A stretch of DNA of 60,943 bases from Fibrobacter succinogenes (GTDB taxonomy: Bacteria > Fibrobacterota > Fibrobacteria > Fibrobacterales > Fibrobacteraceae). The translations under genes were made by a program, and so were the position numbers. Below are positions 8,844 to 17,908 of the stretch, piece after piece. The DNA is taken from assembly GCF_902779965.1 (NCBI RefSeq), contig NZ_CACZDK010000034.1:1-60943 (forward strand). Reading direction: 5' to 3'. A model generated the notes under the pieces. The model saw only the letters and a program-made list of their open reading frames with translations, did not search any database and was not told where the DNA came from. Numbering within the stretch: the stretch's first letter is position 1; every line of letters begins with the position of its first letter.

Positions 8844-10991
8844 ATGTCAACAGAAGCTTATCAAGCTAAGTACGGCAAGATGCTCGACCCGAAGGAAGTG
8901 TCGGTAAACCTTCCGGATGGTCGTGTCATTACGTTTGAAACTGGCCGTATCGCAAAGCAGGCACGTGGTTCTGCTGTCGCTAAGATGGGGGACGCGTTTG
9001 TCCTTTCTACCGTTTGCTACGGTGAAGAAAAGGATGGTGACTTCTTCCCTCTGACAGTTGAATATCGCGAAAAGTCTTATGCTGCCGGACGCCTGCCTGG
9101 TGGCTATAGCAAGCGCGAACCGGGTCGTCCGAGCGATGAAGAAATTCTTTCGGCTCGTATTATTGACCGCCCGATTCGTCCGATGTTCCCGGAAAACTTC
9201 ACACGTGAAGTCCAGGTCGTCGTTCAGGTTCTTTCTTCCGACAAGAAGTTCGCTCCGGACGTTCTTGGCGTGAGCGCTGCATCCCTTTCCATCGGTCTTT
9301 CTGAACTCCCGTTCGAACAGCAGGTTGCTGCTGTCCGCGTGGCTGTTGTCGATGGTCAGAACGTTGTGATGCCGACTTACGACCAGGTTGCCGTGGCCGA
9401 TCTAGACCTCGTGGTCGCCGGTACGGAAGACTCTGTTTGCATGGTCGAAGGTGGTGCTTACGAAGTGTCCGAAGACACGATGATTGGCGCAATCCTCGCT
9501 GGCCATGAAGTTATCAAGGAAATGTGCAAGGCCCAACAGCAACTGGTGGACCGCTGCTCCAAGCCGAAGATGGAACTCAAGCCGAAGTTTGTTGGTGAAG
9601 ATCATGACAAACTCGTTGCTACCGTTAAGGAAGTTGTCTGGGATGAACTGAACAAGGACGTCCACTCCAACATGGTGAAGACCGACTTCTATCCGGCTAT
9701 GGCAGACCTTTGCGCTCGCATGCTCGAAGACGCTCGCATCCTCGCTCTCATCGGCGAAGGTGAAGCTCAGGATCCGAAGCTCGCTGCTGATGCTAAGGCA
9801 ATCTTCAGCGACCTCGAACGCACTGCAATGCGCGAAATGATTTTGAACGAAGGCGTTCGTCTTGACGGCCGTACCACGACCGAAGTCCGCCCGATCGAAA
9901 TCGAAATGGGCGTGCTCCCGCGCGCTCACGGTTCTGCAATCTTCCAGCGCGGTGAAACCCAGGGTCTTGTCATTTGCACTCTTGGTACAAAGGCTGACGA
10001 ACAACGTTTCGAAAGCATGCAGGGCGAAGGCTCCAAGAGCTACATGCTCCATTACAACTTCCCGCCGTTCTCCGTCGGTGAATGCAAGAAGCTCGGCCTC
10101 TCTCGCCGTGAAATCGGTCACGGTCACTTGGCTGAACGTTCCCTCGCTGCAGTTCTTCCGCTCCCGGAAGACTTCCCTTACACCATCCGCGTGGTTTCCG
10201 AAATCATGGAATCCAACGGTTCTTCTTCCATGGCCTCTGTTTGCGGTGGCTGCCTCAGCTTGATGGACGCTGGCGTTCCTATCAAGGCTCCGGTTGCTGG
10301 TATCGCCATGGGCCTCATCTCCGAAAAGGGTTCCGTCAAGGAAGGCGGCAAGATCAAGATCTTGACCGACATTACCGGTACGGAAGACCACCTCGGCGAT
10401 ATGGACTTCAAGGTCACGGGTACTGCTGAAGGTATCACTGCATTCCAGATGGACATCAAGATCCGCGGTATCACCCCGGAACTTATGCGTGAAGCTTTGG
10501 AACAGGCTCGTCAGGGTCGTATCCACATTCTTGGCAAGATGGCTGAACTTGGCCTCGCTGCACCGCGTCCGAAGGTTTCCGACAAGGCTCCGACGATGCT
10601 CAAGATGCACATCCCGACCACGAAGATCCGTGACGTTATCGGTTCTGGTGGTTCCGTCATCAAGGGCATGCAGGCTCAAACGGGTTGCACCATCAACATC
10701 GATGATAACGGCAATATCGACATCGCCGCCCCGACGGGTAAGGCTGGTGAAGTTTGCCGCCGCATGATCGAAGAACTCACTGCAGAACCGGAACCGGGCC
10801 GCAAGTACAAGGGCAAGGTCAAGACGATCCAGCCGTTTGGCGCATTCGTCGAAATCCTCCCGGGTCGCGACGGCCTCGTGCACATCTCCGTGAAGCTTTC
10901 TATCAAGGCTTTGCTCCCGCCGAAACCGGCTGCTCCGGCTGCCGATGCTGCTCCGGAAGCTTCGGCTCCTGAAGCTCCGACCGAAGCATAG
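8844..10991 (+). CDS. pnp: Polynucleotide phosphorylase with truncated S1 domain
   Basis: 715 aa. A phosphorolytic 3'-5' exoribonuclease of the RNA degradosome type. Two RNase PH domains are intact (GRLPGGYSKREPGRPSDEE; the second with GRTTTEVRPIEIEMGVLPRAHGSAIF and the DITGTEDHLGDMDFK metal-site region), followed by the KH domain (IPTTKIRDVIGSGGSVIKGM). The C-terminal S1 domain starts normally (GKVKTIQPFGAFVEI ... GLVHIS, to residue 682) but jumps straight to VKLSIKALLPP, so roughly 35 residues of the S1 barrel are missing in frame. An Ala/Pro/Glu-rich tail follows. GGAG precedes ATG 8844. Either a real RNA-binding variant or a local deletion in this assembly. Confidence 0.96.
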   Translation: MSTEAYQAKYGKMLDPKEVSVNLPDGRVITFETGRIAKQARGSAVAKMGDAFVLSTVCYGEEKDGDFFPLTVEYREKSYAAGRLPGGYSKREPGRPSDEEILSARIIDRPIRPMFPENFTREVQVVVQVLSSDKKFAPDVLGVSAASLSIGLSELPFEQQVAAVRVAVVDGQNVVMPTYDQVAVADLDLVVAGTEDSVCMVEGGAYEVSEDTMIGAILAGHEVIKEMCKAQQQLVDRCSKPKMELKPKFVGEDHDKLVATVKEVVWDELNKDVHSNMVKTDFYPAMADLCARMLEDARILALIGEGEAQDPKLAADAKAIFSDLERTAMREMILNEGVRLDGRTTTEVRPIEIEMGVLPRAHGSAIFQRGETQGLVICTLGTKADEQRFESMQGEGSKSYMLHYNFPPFSVGECKKLGLSRREIGHGHLAERSLAAVLPLPEDFPYTIRVVSEIMESNGSSSMASVCGGCLSLMDAGVPIKAPVAGIAMGLISEKGSVKEGGKIKILTDITGTEDHLGDMDFKVTGTAEGITAFQMDIKIRGITPELMREALEQARQGRIHILGKMAELGLAAPRPKVSDKAPTMLKMHIPTTKIRDVIGSGGSVIKGMQAQTGCTINIDDNGNIDIAAPTGKAGEVCRRMIEELTAEPEPGRKYKGKVKTIQPFGAFVEILPGRDGLVHISVKLSIKALLPPKPAAPAADAAPEASAPEAPTEA

Positions 10992-11022
10992 TTGGAATAG
11001 TCCGAATAAGACTCTTTAAAGG

Positions 11023-11056
11023 AAACGTGTGGTTATTGCCACACGTTTTCTTTTTT
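11023..11056 (+). terminator. rpsO-pnp terminator
   Basis: AAACGTGTGG - TTATTG - CCACACGTTT followed by TTCTTTTTT, 32 nt after the pnp stop. Confidence 0.9.
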
Positions 11057-11156
11057 ATCTTTTAGCCGGTTTTGTGTTAGGAAAATTTTAGGGGGGCTAA
11101 TGTACTTTTTTGAAAAAAAAAGTTAACTTTATAATAGTTGCTTTCTAGTTGCGGAT

Positions 11157-12863
11157 ATGGGCTATATCTATTTAACATTGATGTTTGTGCTATCTGCCGT
11201 CAATTTGGCAGTGCTTTCTCTGCGTTTTCAGAACCAGAGAAATAATTATGTTTATTACTCCTTTTATGCGATTCTCGTTGCAAACTTTGGTCACTGGCTT
11301 TTAGGATTTTCGGAAACGGTCGAGGGGGCTATTATCGCCAACAAGGTGAACTACCTTGGTGGGTCGTTCCTTCCGATGTTCATGTTCTTTGCTCTTTTGA
11401 AAGTTTGCAAGATGTCTATCCCGAAGTGGTTGCACATCACGCTTATCCTCATGAGCTTTACGATTTGCGCACTGGCTATGACAGTCGGGTATTTTCCGGC
11501 GTACTACAAGACCGTGGAGTACGTGGTTCAGGCGGGTGTCGGAAACTACGTGGCAACGTATGGCTGGGCTCATGGTTTGTTCAACGCTTTCTTGGTGAGC
11601 TATGTTGTTCTGGATATTTGGGTTATTGTCCGCGCCATTATGCACCAGAAGATGGTGTCGCTCAAGAACATCATTGCGATGATTATTGGCGAAATTGCGA
11701 CTATCATGTCGTTCTTCTTGGCTCGCTATTTGGGAAGCGACATGCTCATCATGCCGTTTATTTATGTGCTGGATCAGCTTCTCTTGCTCTATATTTGTAA
11801 CAACGTCAAGTGGTACGATATTACGGAATGCGTGATAGAATCCATTGAAACCGAGAGTTCTTGTGCGTATATGTCGTTCTCGGTCGATGGGGCCTACTTG
11901 GGGGCAAACCGGATTGCCATGAACTTTTTCCCGGAACTGGTCCGGATGAGGGTGGACGCCCATTTAAAAGGCGAAACGGAACTGCAACAGCAAATCATGT
12001 CTTGGATTGAAAAATACCGTAAGTCCAAGATCTTGACCGATTACAGCCAAATGACCGAGTTCAATTATTTGGGCCGTCATTACAAGTGCGAAGTGAAAGT
12101 TTTGAGACAAGTTCATGGAAAGAACGTGTTCTTGTTCAGGATTGAAGATAATACGCAGGAACAGCAATACATTGATGCGCTCGGTCGTAGCAATTCCATG
12201 TTGCAGAAGAACATGTTGAAAACCGAAAACGAAAAACTCTCGGTGCAGGAAAAGTGGATCGTTGGCATGGCGCAGATGGCTGAAAGCCGTGCAGGCAACA
12301 TGGATGGGCATATCAAGCGCACGAGCGAAGTTGTGAAAATCTTAGTATCGACGATGCGTAAAAAAGGCATGGATGATTTGTCGGATAAGTTCCTTGATGT
12401 GTTGATTGCCGCGGCTCCCATGTACGATTTGGGCAAGGTGGCGATTGACGATGCTGTGTTGCGTAAACCGGGTCGCTTTACTTTTGATGATTACGAAATC
12501 ATGAAGACACATGCGGAGAAGGGAGCGAACATTATCGAAAAACTTCTCTCCGATGTCAAGGACAGTTATTTTGTCAGTGTTGCAAAGAACATGGCGCTTT
12601 ATCATCATGAACGTTGGGATGGAACGGGTTATCCGGAGCAACGCTCGGGTGAAAATATTCCGATGGAAGCGCGTATCATGGCTCTTGCGGACGTTTACGA
12701 TGCCTTGGTGAGCAAGCGTTGCTACAAGGAACGTATGTCATTCCGTGAAGCGCGTGATGTGATTATTGCGTCGATGGGGAAGCAGTTTGACCCGCATTTG
12801 AAAGACTGCTTCTTGGATTGTCAAGACCAGTTGATGGATTATTATTGTTCTGTGGATCATTGA
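11157..12863 (+). CDS. Membrane HD-GYP protein with Tyr replacing the HD histidine
   Basis: 568 aa. About seven N-terminal membrane helices (to about residue 220), a PAS-like segment (about 232-340), then an HD-GYP domain, the class of cyclic-di-GMP phosphodiesterases. Seen: HIKRTSEVV, KTHAEKGANII, YHHERWDGTGYPE and ALADVYDALVSKRCYKE are all canonical. The HD pair, however, reads APMYDLGKVAIDD: codon TAC at 12423 puts Tyr423 where the metal-binding His belongs. The paralogue encoded 23 nt downstream keeps His. Loss of this ligand should impair catalysis, so this copy may be a c-di-GMP sensor or a regulator of its neighbour. A TATAAT box lies at 11131. Confidence 0.9.
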   Translation: MGYIYLTLMFVLSAVNLAVLSLRFQNQRNNYVYYSFYAILVANFGHWLLGFSETVEGAIIANKVNYLGGSFLPMFMFFALLKVCKMSIPKWLHITLILMSFTICALAMTVGYFPAYYKTVEYVVQAGVGNYVATYGWAHGLFNAFLVSYVVLDIWVIVRAIMHQKMVSLKNIIAMIIGEIATIMSFFLARYLGSDMLIMPFIYVLDQLLLLYICNNVKWYDITECVIESIETESSCAYMSFSVDGAYLGANRIAMNFFPELVRMRVDAHLKGETELQQQIMSWIEKYRKSKILTDYSQMTEFNYLGRHYKCEVKVLRQVHGKNVFLFRIEDNTQEQQYIDALGRSNSMLQKNMLKTENEKLSVQEKWIVGMAQMAESRAGNMDGHIKRTSEVVKILVSTMRKKGMDDLSDKFLDVLIAAAPMYDLGKVAIDDAVLRKPGRFTFDDYEIMKTHAEKGANIIEKLLSDVKDSYFVSVAKNMALYHHERWDGTGYPEQRSGENIPMEARIMALADVYDALVSKRCYKERMSFREARDVIIASMGKQFDPHLKDCFLDCQDQLMDYYCSVDH

Positions 12864-12886
12864 TGAACTTGTTTTGAGAGATTGGT

Positions 12887-14605
12887 ATGTTTGTTATTTA
12901 TTACTTGATTGCCATGTGCGTCTTTTCAGGGATTAACGCCGGCCTGCTTTCTTATTTTTACCGCAGGCCGTTGAATTCCTTTTTTACGGCATTCTTCTTT
13001 TCGATTGTCCTTGCTGATTTTGGTTATCTCTTTTTAGCGCTCTCGACAACGATTGAGGGAGCGATTGTAGCAAACAAGGTGTGCTATTTGGGTGCATGCT
13101 TTTTGCCGCTTTTCTTGTTCCTCTTGATTTGCCGTTTATGCTCGTTTAATGTTCCGCGTTGGTTGAAGCTGTTTTTATTCTTGTACAGCACCCTTGTGTT
13201 TGCGCTTTCGTGCACGGTAGGCTTTAGCGATGTGTTCTATGAATCGGTTCGCTATGTTGTCTTGAATGGCTTTGGCAGTTACATGCCGACATATGGGCCC
13301 GGCCATGTTTTGTGGGACATTCTGCTTTATTTTTATGGCATAGCCAATGTCGTTATCGTTGTCGTTGCTGCAAAGAAAAAACGTAATGTCAGTTACAAGA
13401 CTTTGGTTGCCATTGCATCGCTTTCGTTCGTTTCGATTGGTTCGTTTATTTTGACGCGCTATTTGGAAAACGACACTTTGCTCATGCCGCTTGTTTATTT
13501 GATTGATGAACTGGTGCTGCTCTATGTTTGTGCCTTGGTGAAAATGCACGATGTGATGAACAGTGTGCTTGAATCGCTGGAAGCTGAGAATACCGCGGCC
13601 TACTTGGCTTTTTCGCCGAAGGGTTATTATCTTGGGTGCAACGATATCGCAGGTCGGTATTTCCCAGAACTTCTGGAGTGCCGTGTTGATCATGCCTTGC
13701 CATCGGATATTGAAATAGCAGGCATTTTTGAAGAGGGCATGGAGCAACTGAAAGGCGCTAGTGGCGACAAGGTTTACCGCTTCACGTACAAGGATCGTTA
13801 TTTCAAGGCGGTGATGAGGAATGTGCATCAGAATAAGAAGTTGCAGATATTCCTGTTCCGTATTGAAGATGAAACAAATATTCAACGCTATATTGAACGC
13901 TTGGATGCTAATAATACTGAGCTTGCGGCTCTCATCAAGAACAACAAAGAACAGATTCGTCTTTTCCAGAACCAGATGCTTGTGAGCATGGCTGAAATGG
14001 TCAATAACAAGGATGGTTTTACTGGGGAGCACCTCAAGCGTACAAAGGAAGTGGTGAGTATCCTTGTTGAAAAAATGCAGCTTGATCCGAATTTGAATTA
14101 CTCCAAGGAATTCTATGACGATATGATTGCTGCGGCTCCGATGCATGATATTGGTAAGATTGCCATTGATGACAAAGTGCTTTGCAAGCCGGGCAAGTTT
14201 ACGGAAGAAGAATTTGCTGAAATGAAAACTCACGCTGAAAAGGGGGCTATCATTATCAAGAACTTGCTTTCGAATTTCCAGAGTGAGCTCTTTGTGGAAA
14301 TTGCAAAGAACATGGCGGGCGGTCATCATGAACGTTGGGATGGCAGTGGATACCCGTATGGTTTGAAGGGCGAAAGCATTCCGCTCGAAGCCCGTGTGAT
14401 GGCTATTGCGGATGTGTACGATGCCTTGGTGAGTAAGAGATGCTATAAGGATGCGTTTTCTTTTGAAGAGGCTTATAACATTATCGATAGCTCTATGGGC
14501 AAGCATTTTGATCCGAGCCTCAAGAAGTATTTTGACATGAGCCGCGAAGAGCTGGAAGCCTACTACAAGAAGGAATGTGAAGCCGAAAGGACTGAAGGGG
14601 CTTAG
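12887..14605 (+). CDS. Membrane HD-GYP phosphodiesterase (intact motifs)
   Basis: 572 aa, paralogue of the preceding gene with the same layout: about seven membrane helices, a PAS-like region and an HD-GYP domain. The catalytic set is complete: HLKRTKEVV, APMHDIGKIAIDDKVLCKPGKF (His420-Asp421), KTHAEKGAIII, GHHERWDGSGYP and AIADVYDALVSKRCYK. Predicted to hydrolyse cyclic-di-GMP at the inner membrane. The 23-nt gap suggests co-transcription with the Tyr-variant copy. The membrane sensor part is related to 7TM receptor modules; its ligand is unknown. Confidence 0.93.
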   Translation: MFVIYYLIAMCVFSGINAGLLSYFYRRPLNSFFTAFFFSIVLADFGYLFLALSTTIEGAIVANKVCYLGACFLPLFLFLLICRLCSFNVPRWLKLFLFLYSTLVFALSCTVGFSDVFYESVRYVVLNGFGSYMPTYGPGHVLWDILLYFYGIANVVIVVVAAKKKRNVSYKTLVAIASLSFVSIGSFILTRYLENDTLLMPLVYLIDELVLLYVCALVKMHDVMNSVLESLEAENTAAYLAFSPKGYYLGCNDIAGRYFPELLECRVDHALPSDIEIAGIFEEGMEQLKGASGDKVYRFTYKDRYFKAVMRNVHQNKKLQIFLFRIEDETNIQRYIERLDANNTELAALIKNNKEQIRLFQNQMLVSMAEMVNNKDGFTGEHLKRTKEVVSILVEKMQLDPNLNYSKEFYDDMIAAAPMHDIGKIAIDDKVLCKPGKFTEEEFAEMKTHAEKGAIIIKNLLSNFQSELFVEIAKNMAGGHHERWDGSGYPYGLKGESIPLEARVMAIADVYDALVSKRCYKDAFSFEEAYNIIDSSMGKHFDPSLKKYFDMSREELEAYYKKECEAERTEGA

Positions 14606-14720
14606 TGTTTAGAACTTAGAACTTTTTTTCTCACTAAAAGAAAAAACTAAGTTCTAAGAGCGGAGCGGGCTAAGTTCTACCAACTAACTTCTGACAACTG
14701 CGGCAAAGCCGTTCTAGTTA
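14606..14720. repeat. TAAGTTCT word repeats before ispG
   Basis: AGTGTTTAGAACTTAGAAC then CTAAGTTCTAAG, CTAAGTTCTACC and GCGGCAAAGCCG, partly in inverted order, so the block can fold. Same word family as 2145-2178. Confidence 0.55.
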
Positions 14721-14773
14721 CTCAATAAACATGTTTGTGCGTGGGAAACTCAATGTTTTGACGTAAAAGTTTC

Positions 14774-14785
14774 TACATTTTAGGC
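14774..14785 (+). promoter_or_regulatory. Putative -10 box of ispG, leaderless arrangement
   Basis: TTCTACATTTTAGGC-ATG: TACATT ends 6 nt before the start codon, so the expected transcript start falls on or beside the A of ATG. No Shine-Dalgarno. Confidence 0.45.
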
Positions 14786-16525
14786 ATGCTAGATTTTACT
14801 ACACTTCCGTATGTTGATGACCGCTTTAAAGCGGTACGCAGGGAAACTGTTCAAGTCCGCGTAGGCGAGGCTGTGATAGGGGGCAACGCCCCCATTTTAG
14901 TTCAATCCATGACGACCACGAAGCCGAAGGACGTGGAAAAAACGGTGGCTGAAACTTTGGCGCTTGCTAAAGTGGGTTGCGGCTTGGTTCGCATTACGGC
15001 GCCTACGTTTGCCGATGCTCAGGGACTCGAAGAAGTCATGAAGCGCGTGCGTGCCGCCGGTTGTACGGTTCCTGTTTCTGCCGATATTCACTTCCAGCCG
15101 AAGGCCGCTTTCGAAGCGCTCAAGTGGGTGGAAAAGGTTCGCATCAACCCGGGGAACTTTGTAGATACGGGTATTTTGACGCTCGAAAATCAGACGGATA
15201 AGATGTTTGACGAAGGCAAGGAAAAGGTTGCCGAAGCCTTCACTCCGTTTGTGCAAGAAGCAAAGCGTTTGGGTCGTGCTATCCGCATTGGCGTGAACCA
15301 CGGTTCCTTGAGCGCCCGTATGATTTATCGTTATGGCGACACCGTGGAAGGCATGGTGGAAAGCGCCATTGAATATTTGGCTGTTTGCGAAGCCGAACAT
15401 TTTGACCAAGTTGTTTTGAGCCTCAAGTCGAGCAATCCGCGTGTGGCAATTGCCGCTTATCGCATGCTCGCAGCCCGCTTGAAGCAGGAACACTTTAAGC
15501 CGTATCCGTTCCATGTGGGCGTGACGGAAGCAGGTGCTGGCGCGGACGGACGTTTGAAGTCTGCGGCGGGCATTGGTGCGCTTTTGCTCGATGGCCTTGC
15601 CGATACGATTCGCGTGTCGCTCACTGAAGATCCGGTGGCGGAAGTCCCGGTGGCGCAGGAACTCATCAAGGCTTGCGAACTCAAGGCGGATGCGCCGAAG
15701 TTTGCGGTGCCGGTTCTGGAAAAGGACCCGTACCATTACGAACGTCGTGAAACGGTTCCGGTCACGCTTGCTGGCGTAAAGATCGGCGGTTCTGAACCGG
15801 TGCGCGTCGGCATGAAGGCCGATGCGGTGAGCCTCACGGGCGAACGCCGCAATGCAGAATTTGCTTTGGCTGGGCTTGATGCTAAGCCGGTTGTAGAATT
15901 TAAGGATGCGATGGATATCGCTGGCTTTGCCGCAAATCCGAACGCCGTTCCTGAAGGTTCGCTCTTCTGCTACACAGGCCCTGAAATGGTGATGGGCGTG
16001 CGCGCTCTTGCTTCGGCTTTGTACGCTGCAAACCGCAAGGACCCGATTCTCCTTTATGCAAAGATTGCAGATAACGAAGCTGACATGTTGCGTGTGTCTG
16101 CCGATATCGGAAGCCTCGTAACGGATGGCCTTGGCGATGCCGTTGTAATCGACGGTTACAAGAGCCCGAAGGATTCCGTGATTCTCGCATTCGATATTTT
16201 GCAAGCCGCTTATTGCCGCCGCAGCAAGACAAACTTTATCAGCTGCCCGAGCTGCGGCCGTACGCTTTACGACATCCAGCAGGTGATGGGCAAAATCAAG
16301 GCTCGCTTTGGACACCTCTCGGACATCTCGATTGGCATCATGGGATGCATCGTGAATGGTCCGGGCGAAATGGCTGATGCTGACTTTGGCTACGTGGGCG
16401 GAGGCCCTGGCCGTATTACGCTTTTTGAAGGCAAGACCGCAGTGAAGAAAAACATCCCCGAAGAGGATGCCATTGAAGAATTGGTGAACCTCATCAAAGA
16501 ACGAGGCCGCTGGGTGGAACCTTGA
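14786..16525 (+). CDS. ispG: 4-hydroxy-3-methylbut-2-enyl diphosphate synthase (long IspG)
   Basis: 579 aa, the penultimate enzyme of the MEP isoprenoid pathway, converting MEcPP to HMBPP with a 4Fe-4S cluster. N-terminal TIM barrel (ILVQSMTTTKPKDVEKT, PVSADIHFQPKAAFEA, VRINPGNF, RIGVNHGSLSARM). C-terminal cluster domain with ISCPSCGRTLYD and IMGCIVNGPGEMADAD supplying the three Cys and the Glu. It is much longer than E. coli IspG because of an inserted domain (about residues 290-410), the form found in Bacteroidetes, Chlamydiae and plants. Transcribed alone; a leaderless start is likely. Confidence 0.96.
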   Translation: MLDFTTLPYVDDRFKAVRRETVQVRVGEAVIGGNAPILVQSMTTTKPKDVEKTVAETLALAKVGCGLVRITAPTFADAQGLEEVMKRVRAAGCTVPVSADIHFQPKAAFEALKWVEKVRINPGNFVDTGILTLENQTDKMFDEGKEKVAEAFTPFVQEAKRLGRAIRIGVNHGSLSARMIYRYGDTVEGMVESAIEYLAVCEAEHFDQVVLSLKSSNPRVAIAAYRMLAARLKQEHFKPYPFHVGVTEAGAGADGRLKSAAGIGALLLDGLADTIRVSLTEDPVAEVPVAQELIKACELKADAPKFAVPVLEKDPYHYERRETVPVTLAGVKIGGSEPVRVGMKADAVSLTGERRNAEFALAGLDAKPVVEFKDAMDIAGFAANPNAVPEGSLFCYTGPEMVMGVRALASALYAANRKDPILLYAKIADNEADMLRVSADIGSLVTDGLGDAVVIDGYKSPKDSVILAFDILQAAYCRRSKTNFISCPSCGRTLYDIQQVMGKIKARFGHLSDISIGIMGCIVNGPGEMADADFGYVGGGPGRITLFEGKTAVKKNIPEEDAIEELVNLIKERGRWVEP

Positions 16526-16527
16526 TT

Positions 16528-16620
16528 TAGTAGACGGTAGACAGTAGGAAGTAGACAGAATAAATTTGGCGGCGAAGCCGCGATTATTCAACTTCCTACT
16601 TCTAACTTCCTACTTGTTAC
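16528..16620. repeat. Palindromic word array between ispG and serA
   Basis: Left arm of GTAGACGGTAGACAGTAGG type, centre GCGGC-GAA-GCCGC, right arm ACTTCCTACTTCTAACTTCC. GAATAA and TTATTC flank the centre, so the block is a long imperfect inverted repeat. A similar block follows serA. Confidence 0.65.
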
Positions 16621-16647
16621 TTTTTAACTTAAACAAAGGAATAAAAA

Positions 16648-17814
16648 ATGGCAACTATTAAGACGATGAACAACATTTCCAAGAAAGGCTTGAGCCTGTT
16701 TGGCTCGTTCTATCAGGTTTCCGATTCTATCGAAAATCCGGATGCTATCTTGGTGCGTTCTGCTCAGGTTGATACCGATAACTTTGATGGCCTTTTGGCT
16801 GTCGCTCGCGCTGGTGCAGGCGTGAACAACATTACGATTGACAAGGCTTCTGCAAAGGGCATCTGCGTGTTCAACACTCCGGGTGCAAACGCAAACGCTG
16901 TTGCTGAACTCGTGATGACCGTGCTTGGCATGGCTGTTCGTAACGCTGACAAGGCTGCTGCTTGGGTCAAGGGTCTCGATGTGAATGATCCGGATCTCGC
17001 AAAGACGGTCGAAAGCGGCAAGAAAAAGTTCGCTGGTATGGAACTTGCCGGCAAGACTCTCGGTGTTGTTGGCCTTGGCAAGATCGGTGTGCTCGTTGCT
17101 AACTATGCTCGTTGGAAGAACATGCGCGTAATCGCTTACGAACCGTATCCGAACGCAAACAACATGCATGAACTTTCTAACAAGGTTGAAATTGCAGACC
17201 TCGACACCGTGATTGCAAATTCTGACTTCCTCACGGTTCACGTTCCGTTCATCAAGGGCGTTACCGAAAACCTCCTCAACAAGAAGAACCTCGCTCAGTT
17301 CAAGGGTTCCTACATCATGAATTTTGCTCGTGGTGGCATTGTTGAAATGGATCCGGTTAACGAAATGCTCGCTTCTGGTTCTCTCCAGGGCTACCTCTGC
17401 GATTTCCCGACTGCAGAACTCATCAAGAACGACAAGGTCACTTGCTTCCCGCACCTCGGCGCATCTACTGAAGAAGCCGAAGAAAACTGCGCTGTGATGG
17501 CAGTTGAAGAATTGAAGGACTACATCGAATACGGTTGCGTCCGCAATTCCGTGAACTTCCCAGCTCTCGTCGATCATCCGCATGCTGGCATCAAGAGCCG
17601 CGTTGTCGTGATCAACCAGGACGTTCCGAATATGATTTCTGAAATCACGAAGGTGTTCGGTGCCGAAGGCGTGAACATTGCTTCTTTCAGCAATAAGAGC
17701 AATGGCAAGATCGGTTACAACCTCGTTGACGTTGAAAGCAAGGTCGATGATTCTATCATTGAAAAACTCGGCAAGCTCGACAAAGTCATCAAGGTCCGCG
17801 TGATTCACTTCTAG
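16648..17814 (+). CDS. serA: D-3-phosphoglycerate dehydrogenase
   Basis: 388 aa. First step of serine synthesis, oxidising 3-phosphoglycerate with NAD. Substrate domain with RSAQVDTDNFDGL and GAGVNNITID, Rossmann NAD site GVVGLGKIGVLVANYAR, catalytic region FARGGIVEMD, and the His motif HLGASTEEAEENCA. The C-terminus (from about 318, VVVINQDVPNMISEITKVFG) is an ACT domain, suggesting allosteric control as in short SerA forms. AAAGGA precedes ATG 16648. It is flanked on both sides by word-repeat palindromes. Confidence 0.95.
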   Translation: MATIKTMNNISKKGLSLFGSFYQVSDSIENPDAILVRSAQVDTDNFDGLLAVARAGAGVNNITIDKASAKGICVFNTPGANANAVAELVMTVLGMAVRNADKAAAWVKGLDVNDPDLAKTVESGKKKFAGMELAGKTLGVVGLGKIGVLVANYARWKNMRVIAYEPYPNANNMHELSNKVEIADLDTVIANSDFLTVHVPFIKGVTENLLNKKNLAQFKGSYIMNFARGGIVEMDPVNEMLASGSLQGYLCDFPTAELIKNDKVTCFPHLGASTEEAEENCAVMAVEELKDYIEYGCVRNSVNFPALVDHPHAGIKSRVVVINQDVPNMISEITKVFGAEGVNIASFSNKSNGKIGYNLVDVESKVDDSIIEKLGKLDKVIKVRVIHF

Positions 17815-17908
17815 TAGGCAGTAGACAGTAGACGGTAGGAAGTTATTAAGTTCGGCAGCTTCGCTGCGATTATTTAACTTCCGACATCCTACTGCTAACT
17901 TCTTACTG
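17813..17908. repeat. Palindromic word array between serA and the acyl-CoA synthetase gene
   Basis: GGCAGTAGACAGTAGACGG, centre GCAGC-TTC-GCTGC, right arm TTAACTTCCGACATCCTACTG. The same build as 16528-16620, placed between convergent genes, so it may also act as a bidirectional terminator. Confidence 0.6.

Noticed and set aside
9402-10883. 493-codon open frame on the minus strand inside pnp
   Set aside because: Antisense shadow of a highly codon-biased gene; His/Arg/Asp-rich translation with no domain, and pnp is unmistakable on the other strand.
13175-14506. 443-codon open frame antisense to the second HD-GYP gene
   Set aside because: Shadow frame without motifs, start signal or conserved context.
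14897-16591. 564-codon open frame antisense to ispG
   Set aside because: Shadow frame; the plus strand encodes a complete IspG with its iron-sulfur motifs.
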